From Lewinella sp. IMCC34191 (GTDB taxonomy: Bacteria > Bacteroidota > Bacteroidia > Chitinophagales > Saprospiraceae), in the NCBI RefSeq assembly GCF_003390935.1, contig NZ_QNQZ01000006.1, positions 186,001 through 250,000 of the forward strand: a stretch of 64,000 nucleotides of DNA, in the 5' to 3' direction. Positions 31,644 through 38,710 of this stretch are shown piece after piece. Within the stretch, counting starts at the first letter, position 1. Every line of letters begins with the position of its first letter. The notes below the pieces were generated by a model, which was not told the origin of the DNA, made no database searches, and saw only the letters and a program-made list of their open reading frames with translations. The position numbers and the translations under genes are program-made.

Positions 31644-32066
31644 ATGCCCACAGAGACCATCACCGTCAAAACCACCGCACCCGCCACCCGTAGCGAAACC
31701 TGGCATTACTATACGGAAGCCGAGCACGTCATCAACTGGAACTTCGCCGGTAAGGGTTGGCACTGCCCGAAAGCCACCAATGACCTGCGGGAAGGAGGTA
31801 AGTTCGAGATCGTCATGGCCGAAAAGGAAGGCACGATGAAGATGGAACTCGAAGGCACTTACACCAAGATCGAGCCGGAAACCCACATCGAATACACCCT
31901 GGAGAACGGCCGCTACGTCAAGGTCGACTTCACGGACGCCGACGGCGGCATTACGGTCGAGGTAACCTTCGACCCCGCCGAATCGATGGAAAACGACGAG
32001 CAGCGCCAGCACTGGCAAGCCATCCTCGATAACTTCCGCAAGTACGTAAGCAGCGTCGAAGCCTAG
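31644..32066 (+). CDS. SRPBCC (AHSA1-like) protein, second of a tandem pair
   Basis: 140 residues, closely matching the gene 107 bases upstream over its whole length (SETWHYYTEAEHVINWNFAG, HCPKATNDLREGG, HWQAILDNFRKY). This is a local gene duplication. The intergenic DNA holds CTAGATGG (31603) and CCATCTAG (31635), an inverted pair flanking the likely promoter, possibly an operator. Cytoplasmic; ligand unknown. Confidence 0.85.
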   Translation: MPTETITVKTTAPATRSETWHYYTEAEHVINWNFAGKGWHCPKATNDLREGGKFEIVMAEKEGTMKMELEGTYTKIEPETHIEYTLENGRYVKVDFTDADGGITVEVTFDPAESMENDEQRQHWQAILDNFRKYVSSVEA

Positions 32067-32072
32067 TAAAAA

Positions 32073-32138
32073 GCGGTCTCCGACCGCGCCGGTACAATGC
32101 GGTCTCCGACCGCGATGTACAACGCAGTTTCCAACTGC
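32073..32138 (+). repeat. Three tandem 15-base hairpins
   Basis: GCGGTCTCCGACCGC at 32073-32087 and 32099-32113, then GCAGTTTCCAACTGC at 32124-32138. Each has a 6-bp stem and loop TCC, at spacings of 26 and 25 bases. The third copy differs at two stem positions and both changes are compensated in the other arm, so pairing is what is kept. GTACAA recurs in the linkers. It lies directly after the second SRPBCC stop. Confidence 0.75.
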
Positions 32139-32213
32139 GCGGGCATTATCCCAGTAAGCTTAAAAAACTTTAAATTTCAAAGCACTTTACAAACCCTTAC
32201 GCGTTTCCCCCCC

Positions 32214-33032
32214 ATGCAAGCCTTCGTAAACCCCCACTCCATCGTCCGCGAAATCTGGGGCACCGGCGATACCATCCTGTTCATCTTCGCCGGCGCCGCG
32301 GCGGAGTTCTCCGTCAATAAAGCCGTCGACTGGCTCTATTTCACCGGACGGCTCCCGAAAGACCCGCTGGGCCGGCTATTTTCTACCGTCGGCTACGCGC
32401 GCACCATCGTCTTCTCGGATCGGGAGGGCGCCCACCGGGCCATCGACGCCATGGCCCATATCCACGCCGCCGTGGAGGAGAAGCGGGGCAAGCAAATCCC
32501 CGACTGGGCCTACCGCGACGTGCTATTTATGCTTATCGATTACTCCATCCGGGCCTATGAGGTGCTGGAGCGCAGGCTGACGAAGGCGGAGAAAACGGAG
32601 GTCTTCGAGGTGTTTAACCGCGTCGGAATCCGCATGGGCGTCCGCGGCCTGCCCGCTACCTACCGCGAATGGACGGAGATGCGGCACAGCCACCTGCGGG
32701 ACGATCTGGTCTATAGTGCCTACACCGAGGACCTCTACCGCCAGTACCGTAAACACCTGGGCTGGGCGCGGTACCTGATGCTACGAGAAGGACAGATGCT
32801 GGTCGTGCCCGAGCGGGTGCGCCGGTTACTTCGGTTCCGTAAATTCTCCCTCCTATACCCCGTGATCGGAGGGTATAAACTGGCCCGGTGGCTGGGCGTC
32901 CATACCCTGATGCGGGACCTGATCCTGCCCACCGCTTACAAGGCGGAAATAAAATCGCTGGACCGGAGATCACCGGATCCGCTATCCGAACCGCGATGGT
33001 CGGTCAGGATGGACGGCCAGCGTTCGCGGTAA
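32214..33032 (+). CDS. MpaB-type oxygenase family (DUF2236) protein
   Basis: 272 residues from the ATG at 32214; an in-frame upstream extension would run through the hairpin repeats and is rejected. The pattern [37 protein letters not shown] and [15 protein letters not shown] is that of the DUF2236/MpaB oxygenase family, alpha-helical proteins that include latex oxygenase and mycophenolate MpaB. The conserved His near MAHIH is a probable haem-ligand or active-site residue. Family members often catalyse oxidative cleavage; the substrate here is unknown. The gene is preceded by 147 bases of non-coding DNA with hairpins and precedes the peroxidase gene on the same strand. Confidence 0.75.
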   Translation: MQAFVNPHSIVREIWGTGDTILFIFAGAAAEFSVNKAVDWLYFTGRLPKDPLGRLFSTVGYARTIVFSDREGAHRAIDAMAHIHAAVEEKRGKQIPDWAYRDVLFMLIDYSIRAYEVLERRLTKAEKTEVFEVFNRVGIRMGVRGLPATYREWTEMRHSHLRDDLVYSAYTEDLYRQYRKHLGWARYLMLREGQMLVVPERVRRLLRFRKFSLLYPVIGGYKLARWLGVHTLMRDLILPTAYKAEIKSLDRRSPDPLSEPRWSVRMDGQRSR

Positions 33033-33104
33033 GCCTTTTCCCTGCGCTCCGGCGCAAAACGCCGCTTACGGCCCCCGATTACCTTCTATTTATACCCGGC
33101 ACCG

Positions 33105-33112
33105 TATATTTG
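33105..33112 (+). promoter_or_regulatory. Probable -7 box for the peroxidase-ohrR operon
   Basis: TATATTTG is a perfect match to the Bacteroidota -7 element TAnnTTTG, 39 bases before the peroxidase ATG. No good TTTG is found at the usual -33 spacing, so the call rests on the -7 box alone. Confidence 0.5.
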
Positions 33113-33151
33113 TGTCGTGCACGATATTATCTTACTCGACCAAAATTGAAT

Positions 33152-33643
33152 ATGGCCACTACTACCACCCAATCCCTCTACCAATTTTCCGCTCCGGACA
33201 TCAAGGGGCAGGACGTTTCCCTCGCGGACTACGCCGGCCAGGTGATCCTGGTCGTCAACACCGCCAGTCAATGCGGCCTGACCCCGCAGTACGAAGGCCT
33301 GGAGGAACTGTACCGGAAATACCAGGATCGCGGCCTGGTCATCCTCGGCTTCCCCTGCAACCAGTTCAACGGCCAGGAAGCGGGCAGTGAAGACGAGATC
33401 GAGGAATTTTGCCAGGTAAACTACGGCGTGAGCTTCCCCATGTTCTCGAAGGTAGAGGTCAACGGCAAGGGTGCCCACCCCGTCTTTAAGTACCTGAAGA
33501 AGTCCTGCGGCGGTTTCCTCACCAGCGCCATCAAGTGGAACTTCACCAAGTTCCTGGTCGACCGGGAAGGCCAACCGGTGGAGCGGTTCGCGCCGACCAC
33601 GGAGCCCGACAAGATCGCCCCCGACATCGAAAAGCTGCTCTGA
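33152..33643 (+). CDS. Glutathione peroxidase family thiol peroxidase
   Basis: 163 residues from the ATG at 33152. It reduces hydrogen peroxide and organic hydroperoxides, in bacteria usually with thioredoxin. The peroxidatic Cys41 lies in NTASQCGLT, the catalytic Gln and second Cys in [11 protein letters not shown], and the Trp/Asn in IKWNFTKF, so the whole catalytic tetrad is present with Cys in place of selenocysteine. No signal peptide, hence cytoplasmic. The next gene, an OhrR-type regulator, starts one base after its stop, which suggests that the pair is a self-regulated peroxide-response operon. Confidence 0.92.
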   Translation: MATTTTQSLYQFSAPDIKGQDVSLADYAGQVILVVNTASQCGLTPQYEGLEELYRKYQDRGLVILGFPCNQFNGQEAGSEDEIEEFCQVNYGVSFPMFSKVEVNGKGAHPVFKYLKKSCGGFLTSAIKWNFTKFLVDREGQPVERFAPTTEPDKIAPDIEKLL

Positions 33644-33644
33644 G

Positions 33645-34100
33645 ATGAACGAGGATGCCTCCGCCCTCCTGCTGGATAACCAGTTGTGCTTCCCGCTCTA
33701 CGCCGCCTCCCGGCTGGTGACCAAGCTGTACGCCCCGCTCCTGGCGGACCTGGACCTGACCTACCCGCAGTATCTCGTGCTGCTGCTGCTCTGGGAACGG
33801 GACGGACGTACGGTTACGGAGATAGGTGACCGCCTGTACCTGGAAACGAACACGCTCACGCCCCTGCTGAAAAGACTGCAGCGGAAAGGGATGCTGCGGC
33901 GGGAACGCTCGGCGGAGGACGAACGTAAAGTGATCGTCCGGCTCACCGCGGCGGGGCGGGACCTGCGCGAACGGGCACACTGCATCCCGGCCAGCATCGT
34001 CGAGGCCGTAGGCGGTGAAGCGGCGGACACCGAACAACTCGAAGCGTTCCGGCGCACCCTCGGGCTCCTGATCGACCGATTGGGGCGGGGCCCTGCCTAG
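33645..34100 (+). CDS. ohrR: OhrR-type MarR-family peroxide-sensing repressor
   Basis: 151 residues. LLDNQLCFPLYAASR places a Cys at position 15, the redox-sensing residue of OhrR; TYPQYLVLLLLWERDG and LETNTLTPLLKRLQRKGMLRR are the winged-helix DNA-binding region, and DERKVIVRLT the wing. Organic hydroperoxides oxidise the Cys and release the repressor. It begins one base after the peroxidase stop. Its stop codon is interlocked with that of the VOC gene on the other strand over 34097-34100. Whether it controls the TATATTTG promoter upstream is inference. Confidence 0.88.
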   Translation: MNEDASALLLDNQLCFPLYAASRLVTKLYAPLLADLDLTYPQYLVLLLLWERDGRTVTEIGDRLYLETNTLTPLLKRLQRKGMLRRERSAEDERKVIVRLTAAGRDLRERAHCIPASIVEAVGGEAADTEQLEAFRRTLGLLIDRLGRGPA

Positions 34101-34483
34101 GCCATCGAGTGGATGCCGAAGGTATTTCCCTCCGTATCCTCCGCGAGTACCATAAAGCCGTGCTCTCCGAGGCTGGTTTTCGGTTGCAGCACTTTTCCAC
34201 CGGCTCCGGCAATGCGCCCCTGCTCCACGCTGCAGTCGGTACTGTGAAAATACACGATGGTACCGCTACCGCCGGCTGGAAAGCCGTCCATTTTGACGAG
34301 CGAGCCGCTGGCCGCGCCCTTGGTCTCCATATCCCCCGGGAAGCTCTTCATGATCATTGGTTCGTCGGTGGGTGATGGCATATCCGCCAGGGTGACCTCC
34401 AGCACTTGCTCGTAGAATCGGCTCGCACGGGCCATATCGTCAACGTAAATTTCAAACCAAACGACGGGATTTTGTGCAGACAT
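34097..34483 (-). CDS. VOC-family (glyoxalase/bleomycin-resistance fold) protein
   Basis: 128 residues starting at the ATG at 34483. VVWFEIYVDDMARASRFYEQVL is the first beta-alpha-beta motif of the vicinal-oxygen-chelate fold; GFMVLAEDTEGNTFGIHS is the closing strand motif. Such proteins bind a metal through His/Glu residues and handle dicarbonyls or drugs; the substrate cannot be assigned. It runs against ohrR and shares stop bases with it. A good promoter lies just upstream. Confidence 0.8.
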   Translation of the reverse strand: MSAQNPVVWFEIYVDDMARASRFYEQVLEVTLADMPSPTDEPMIMKSFPGDMETKGAASGSLVKMDGFPAGGSGTIVYFHSTDCSVEQGRIAGAGGKVLQPKTSLGEHGFMVLAEDTEGNTFGIHSMA

Positions 34484-34514
34484 AAAGTCAGGCTTTTGGG
34501 GTGATTCAATACGT

Positions 34515-34544
34515 CAAATGTAGGGGCGGCGGGGCGCAGGAAAA
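34515..34544 (-). promoter_or_regulatory. Promoter of the VOC gene with the G+C-rich motif as spacer (copy D)
   Basis: On the minus strand: TTTT (34544-34541), an 18-base spacer, then TACATTTG (34522-34515), a perfect TAnnTTTG -7 box. The predicted start site is about 25 bases before the ATG. The spacer is exactly the dispersed motif CCTGCGCCCCGCCGCCC (34540-34524). Confidence 0.7.
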
Positions 34545-34561
34545 TTGTCCTATGGCAAGTT

Positions 34562-35143
34562 CTACGCCTTCCGGCTGATTTCTTTTCGGATCCGGCTCAG
34601 GGAGCTGTCCGTGACCCCTAAATAGGAGGCGACGTGCTTCAGCGGTGCCTGCGCCAGCACCTCGGGCTGGGTATCCACGAGGGTGCGGTAGCGGTCCGTG
34701 GCGCTGAGCGTCAGCATATCGATGCGCCGTTGCCGCTCCCGGAAGAGCTGTCCGGACATCCACGCCCGCCCCCACTCCCGAAATCCTTCGATGCGGTGGA
34801 AAAGCTCCTGGAAGACGTCAAAATCGATGCCGTAACCGCTGACCTCGGTAAGGGTCTGCAAGTTGGTCCGGGTAGGGATGCGCTGAAAGAGGGAGGATAC
34901 CTCGATGAGCACCTCCCCGGGCTGGAAGAAGTCAGTGGTGATTTCCCGGCCGGTATAGTCGGAAACGAAAGCGCGCACCAGGCCGGTTTCCAAGAGATAG
35001 TAAGCATGGGCACGTTCCCCTTCCCGAAGAATGAACGACTCCCGCTCAAACCGCACCGGACGGTGGGCGGCGGCAATCTCGCGTAATTCGCTTTCGCGGC
35101 GACCGGGATAATCATAGACGGTACGAAATAAATCGAGCAGCAA
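34562..35143 (-). CDS. Crp/Fnr-family transcription regulator
   Basis: About 193 residues using the TTG at 35143; no ATG lies in frame near the family start, and longer versions would include residues unlike the family. An N-terminal cyclic-nucleotide-binding-like beta-barrel (FILREGERAHAYYLLETGLVRAFVSD, FFQPGEVLIEVSSLF) is followed by a C-terminal helix-turn-helix (LKHVASYLGVTDSSLSRIRKEISRK). This is the common Bacteroidota Crp-like type; the effector is not known. It is divergent from the alpha/beta hydrolase gene at 35255, which it may control. Confidence 0.8.
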   Translation of the reverse strand: MLLDLFRTVYDYPGRRESELREIAAAHRPVRFERESFILREGERAHAYYLLETGLVRAFVSDYTGREITTDFFQPGEVLIEVSSLFQRIPTRTNLQTLTEVSGYGIDFDVFQELFHRIEGFREWGRAWMSGQLFRERQRRIDMLTLSATDRYRTLVDTQPEVLAQAPLKHVASYLGVTDSSLSRIRKEISRKA

Positions 35144-35254
35144 GGGAGACAGTATTGAGCAGGTGAAGATAATCGGCTGCCCCCGGGTCCGGAAGCAACG
35201 CACCGAACAATCAGCCGAGCCTACCACATACGGTAACACCCCCAACTTCCACCC

Positions 35255-36136
35255 ATGGCCACCCGCACGACCGTCGACGTAGTAAACGCCCACCGGGCAT
35301 CCGGCCGCTTTATTGAGGTCGACAAGCTTAATACCTTCGTTCTGGATAAAGGAACGGGAGAAGCGGTCGTCTGCCTCCACGGCGTACCCACCTCCTCCTA
35401 TCTCTACCGCAAAGTAATCGACGAACTGGCTGACGGCGGTATGCGCGGCATATCGTTCGACCTGCCCGGCCTGGGGTTCACCGACCGCCCGGAGGCCTAC
35501 GACTACAGTTTCACCGGCCTGGCCCGCTTCGCCTCCCTGGCTACGGATGTCCTCGGGCTGGACAGCTACCACCTGGTGGTCCACGACATCGGCGGCCCGG
35601 TCGGCTTCGCCGTGGCCACCGATCAGGCCGAACGGGTACGGTCGCTGACGATCCTCAATACCATGATCGACGTCGTCCATTTCGAGAAGCCGCTGCCGAT
35701 GCGGCCCTTCGCTATCCCCATAGTCGGTGAGACGGAACTGGCCGCCATGGCCCACGCCACCTGGCCGATCGTTTTCCGTAAAATGTGCGTGACCGATACG
35801 GAGGGAATCCCCCTGGAGGAGATGAACGCCTACATCGACTTGCTCAAACTGACCGACAAGGGTTCCGCCTTCCTAAAGATCATGCGCAGCTTCACCCAGA
35901 CGGAAGCCTTCCGCGATCGCTGTTACCGGGCCGTGCAGGATGTCTCCTACCCAGTGCAGGCCATCTGGGGCGACCAGGATCCGGGCCTGACCTACGAACG
36001 CTACGGGGAAGAAATCAAACAGGTGGCGGGGCTCCGTCATGTCCACCGATTGCCGGCCAAACACTTCCTGCAGGAAGAACAGGCACCGGCTATCGCCCAA
36101 CGCATCATTGACATCGCCAAATCGTTCCGCCCATGA
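35255..36136 (+). CDS. Haloalkane-dehalogenase-like alpha/beta hydrolase
   Basis: 293 residues. The fold signature is HGVPTSSYLYRKV (oxyanion loop), VVHDIGGPVGF (Asp nucleophile), WGDQDPGLT (acid) and AKHFLQEEQ (His). An Asp nucleophile and HFLQEEQ place it with haloalkane dehalogenases and epoxide hydrolases rather than esterases. However, the halide-binding Asn (normally HGNP) and Trp (normally HDWG) are Val and Ile here, so dehalogenation of haloalkanes is doubtful. The stop overlaps the start of a haloacid-dehalogenase-like gene (ATGA at 36133), so the two are translationally coupled. A divergent Crp-type regulator lies upstream. Confidence 0.82.
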   Translation: MATRTTVDVVNAHRASGRFIEVDKLNTFVLDKGTGEAVVCLHGVPTSSYLYRKVIDELADGGMRGISFDLPGLGFTDRPEAYDYSFTGLARFASLATDVLGLDSYHLVVHDIGGPVGFAVATDQAERVRSLTILNTMIDVVHFEKPLPMRPFAIPIVGETELAAMAHATWPIVFRKMCVTDTEGIPLEEMNAYIDLLKLTDKGSAFLKIMRSFTQTEAFRDRCYRAVQDVSYPVQAIWGDQDPGLTYERYGEEIKQVAGLRHVHRLPAKHFLQEEQAPAIAQRIIDIAKSFRP

Positions 36137-36813
36137 TTTCCGTTGCCCCCAAGGCCATCTTCTTCGACGTCAACGAGACCCTGCTGGACATGCAACCGGT
36201 TAAGGATTCCGTGGCGAAAGCTTTAGGCGGCCGGACGGAACTGGTCCCCCTCTGGTTCACGACCCTGCTCCAGTACTCGCTGGTGATGACCGTCGGCGAC
36301 CGCTACGCCGGTTTCGGTACGATCGCCGCCGCCGCCCTGCAAATGGTCGCCGAGAAGAACGGGATGTCGCTAAGCGAGGAAGAAGCCGAAGCGGCGGTGA
36401 AGCCGGTCCGCTCCCTACCGCCCCACCCGGAAGTAGCCGACGCCCTGCAACGGCTACGTGCGGCCGGCTTCGCCCTCTACACCCTGACGAATTCCGCCGC
36501 CGATGCCCTGGAAGACCAGATGAAAAATTCCGGTCTCAAAGACTACTTCGCCGCCCGGCTGAGCGTCGACGGCGTGCAAAAATTCAAGCCCCACCGGGAG
36601 GTGTACGCCTGGGCTGCCGAACAGGTGGGGATAGCTCCCGAAAACTGCCTGCTGGTGGCCGCCCACGGATGGGACGTCGCCGGGGCGGGCTGGGCCGGCC
36701 TGCGCACCGCCTTCGTACAACGGCCGGGGCACGTAACCTTTCCACTAGCTGACCCCGCTCACTACACGGTCAAGGACCTCGCCGAGCTAGCCGATGTGCT
36801 GACAGACCGCTAA
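36133..36813 (+). CDS. Haloacid dehalogenase type II-like HAD hydrolase
   Basis: 226 residues. The motif order is FFDVNETLLD (Asp nucleophile), TLTNSAADAL (Thr/Ser), KFKPHREVY (Lys) and VAAHGWDVAGAGWAGLRTAFVQRPG, the last being typical of L-2-haloacid dehalogenases. Predicted to hydrolyse the C-halogen bond of short 2-haloacids, or to act as a phosphatase-like relative. Its ATG overlaps the stop of the hydrolase upstream, recalling the haloalkane to haloacid route. The 3' end shares bases with the stop of the HxlR gene on the other strand. Confidence 0.82.
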   Translation: MISVAPKAIFFDVNETLLDMQPVKDSVAKALGGRTELVPLWFTTLLQYSLVMTVGDRYAGFGTIAAAALQMVAEKNGMSLSEEEAEAAVKPVRSLPPHPEVADALQRLRAAGFALYTLTNSAADALEDQMKNSGLKDYFAARLSVDGVQKFKPHREVYAWAAEQVGIAPENCLLVAAHGWDVAGAGWAGLRTAFVQRPGHVTFPLADPAHYTVKDLAELADVLTDR

Positions 36814-37172
36814 GCCGTAGCCCGGTCGGCGCGGATATCGTCCATATTTTCCTTCGCCCATTCGACAAGCTGCTGCAACAGCGGGACGAGGCTGCTCCCC
36901 CGTTCCGTCAGTGAATACTCCACCCGCGGAGGCACCTCCGGAAATACGACCCGCTTCACGAGGCCGTCCGCTTCCAACTTCTTGAGGCTCACCGTGAGCA
37001 TCTTCTGCGAGATGGTACCAATGGCGCGGTGGATGGCGCCGAAGCGCAGCGTGCCTCGATCCTGGAGAACCAACAGAATGAGGGTCGACCACTTATCCCC
37101 GAAGCGATCGAGCACGTTCCGGACCGGACAGTCAGCGGCATTTGCCAGATCGACGAAATTATCTTGTTCCAT
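36810..37172 (-). CDS. HxlR-family redox/electrophile-sensing regulator
   Basis: 120 residues. ADCPVRNVLDRFGDKWSTLIL contains the conserved Cys (position 15) used for sensing in HypR/QorR-like members and the start of the winged helix; TISQKMLTVSLKKLEADGLVKR is the recognition region and PPRVEYSLTERG the wing. It is divergent from the QorB-like gene, an arrangement known from the ytfH/ytfG-type pairs. The operator between them is described separately. Confidence 0.88.
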   Translation of the reverse strand: MEQDNFVDLANAADCPVRNVLDRFGDKWSTLILLVLQDRGTLRFGAIHRAIGTISQKMLTVSLKKLEADGLVKRVVFPEVPPRVEYSLTERGSSLVPLLQQLVEWAKENMDDIRADRATA

Positions 37173-37232
37173 AATGCGCTGATTTTCAGCAGTACTTACG
37201 CGGGGGTGCGCAACGGATTCCGACGTACCTAC

Positions 37233-37280
37233 TTGTCCTGCGCAACAATCTCCCCTAGCTTTGACTTACCAAAAGTAAGT
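37233..37280 (+). promoter_or_regulatory. Promoter and palindromic operator of the QorB-like gene
   Basis: TTG (37233-37235) and the perfect -7 box TAGCTTTG (37256-37263) form a promoter. ACTTAC (37264-37269) and GTAAGT (37275-37280) form a palindrome with a 5-base centre that covers the expected transcription start. Position and symmetry suit repression by the divergent HxlR protein. A further ACTTAC half-site lies at 37194-37199, near the start of the HxlR gene. Confidence 0.75.
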
Positions 37281-37310
37281 AACACACTTTAAGCAACCAA
37301 AATATTTACC

Positions 37311-38198
37311 ATGCAAAAGACACTCCTCACCGGCGCGACCGGCCACCTCGGCGGCAGCGTCATCAACTATCTCCCAAAGGACAATGACCCCGCTTCCATC
37401 GCGGTACTCAGCCGGCATCCCGACGGTGAAACCACCAATGGCTTCCACGAGCGCGGGCTGGACGTGCGCATCGGCGACTACGGCAATCCCGCCGAACTCG
37501 AACGGGCATTCGCGGAGATCGAGGTGCTTTACTTCGTTTCGTCGAGCGACGTCGAAAACCGACTGTCGCAGCACGAGAACGTAGTGGAAGCCGCCAAGAA
37601 AGCCGGCGTCCGGCATATTCTCTACACCAGCAGCGTCCGCAAGACGGAGGGCCCCGACACGGTGCTCCACCCTATCGTCGACGCCCACAAACAGACGGAA
37701 GACTGGATCAAGGAATCGGGTATAGCCTATACCATTCTGCGCCACAATCTCTACGCCGAGGTGACTCCCCTTTTCATGGGTAGCCGCGACCAGCTTTTAC
37801 AATCCAAAACCGTTTACCTGCCCGCGGGGGAAGGTCGCGTCGCCCTGGCCCCCCGCGAAGATCTGGCCAAGGCGGCGGCCGTTATTTTGACCGATCCCGC
37901 CCCCTACCGCAACCGGACGCTGGAATTCAACGGGAGCGAGCGCGTTACCTTTAGTGAGGTGGCGGATATGCTAGGCGACATCCTAAAAGAGGACATACAA
38001 TACGTTGCCCCCGGGCGCGAGGAATTCCGCAAAACGATGCAGGACCACGGCGTTCCAGACGACGCGATCTGGATGACGGACGTCTTCAGCACGGGCATCG
38101 CGGAGGGCGAATTTGCCGGCACCACCGACGAGCTGGAGCAGGTACTCGGCCGGAAAACGCAGTCCCTGCGCGACTTCTTCCGCGCGACCTACGCCTGA
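37311..38198 (+). CDS. NmrA/QorB-like NAD(P)H quinone or azo reductase
   Basis: 295 residues. LLTGATGHLGGSVINYL is the N-terminal Rossmann dinucleotide-binding motif; LYFVSSSDVENRLSQHENVVEAAKKAGV and ILYTSSV are typical of the NmrA/QorB branch of atypical SDR proteins, which lack the classical Tyr-x-x-x-Lys pair. Expected to reduce quinones with NADPH in the cytoplasm. The divergent HxlR regulator and the operator at its promoter support induction by quinones or other electrophiles. Confidence 0.85.
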   Translation: MQKTLLTGATGHLGGSVINYLPKDNDPASIAVLSRHPDGETTNGFHERGLDVRIGDYGNPAELERAFAEIEVLYFVSSSDVENRLSQHENVVEAAKKAGVRHILYTSSVRKTEGPDTVLHPIVDAHKQTEDWIKESGIAYTILRHNLYAEVTPLFMGSRDQLLQSKTVYLPAGEGRVALAPREDLAKAAAVILTDPAPYRNRTLEFNGSERVTFSEVADMLGDILKEDIQYVAPGREEFRKTMQDHGVPDDAIWMTDVFSTGIAEGEFAGTTDELEQVLGRKTQSLRDFFRATYA

Positions 38199-38218
38199 AC
38201 ACCGTTTAAACCTTACCC

Positions 38219-38560
38219 ATGCGACCCGAGATCAACACCCAGCCCACCGATTCCCCGGACGAGGCCTTTCAGAACGATACGCTGCGCCCCATCCTGAAGC
38301 AGCTGCACGACCGATTGGTAGCGGTGATGCAGCACTATCTCGAGAAGCGAAAGGTCCGATTGAGTTCCGTGCCGGCGGCCCAGCGCTTCGAGAAGGTGAA
38401 GGAACTGGTGACCCGGGACAACCGCCTGCGCGGCCTGCTCTTCGGCATGACCATCGGCCACTTCAACGAGCCGGAAATGGCCTATTACCTCGACAACGAA
38501 AGCTCCATCAACCGCCGCATCACCAACCTGCTGGTGGAACGATTGCGGGGCGCCCTTTGA
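38219..38560 (+). CDS. Conserved small cytoplasmic protein of unknown function
   Basis: 113 residues, mostly helical (LRPILKQLHDRLVAVMQHYLEKRK, LRGLLFGMTIGHFNEPEMAYYL). It resembles a short protein common in Bacteroidota that is often mislabelled as a glyoxalase; I see no glyoxalase motif. It lies 20 bases after the QorB-like gene and may share its transcript. Confidence 0.6.
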   Translation: MRPEINTQPTDSPDEAFQNDTLRPILKQLHDRLVAVMQHYLEKRKVRLSSVPAAQRFEKVKELVTRDNRLRGLLFGMTIGHFNEPEMAYYLDNESSINRRITNLLVERLRGAL

Positions 38561-38570
38561 CATCCCGTTT

Positions 38571-38587
38571 GGGCGGCGGGGCGCAGG
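38571..38587 (+). repeat. G+C-rich dispersed motif, copy E (intergenic)
   Basis: GGGCGGCGGGGCGCAGG, directly after TTTG (38568-38571) and followed by CACTTTTG (38595-38602). As at copy A, TTTG boxes flank the motif upstream of a plus-strand gene, here 123 bases before the ATG at 38711. Confidence 0.55.
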
Positions 38588-38710
38588 ATAAAAACACTTT
38601 TGCTATCGTGTTGCCTTTGGCCAAATTCATTCATTGCAAGCGGCTTCCGAATACCCGCTTGCGGTAGGCCAGTTTTCCGGCTGTTCAGCAAATCGGGGTA
38701 ATTTCGGTTT

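Noticed and set aside
32073-32138. Hairpin repeats considered as a short CRISPR array
   Set aside because: Linkers are only 10-11 bases and similar to one another; repeats are too short and there are no cas genes.
34711-35115. An ATG-started minus-strand frame overlapping the Crp-type gene
   Set aside because: It is in a different frame from the conserved Crp/Fnr sequence and has no family features; the TTG at 35143 in the right frame is preferred.
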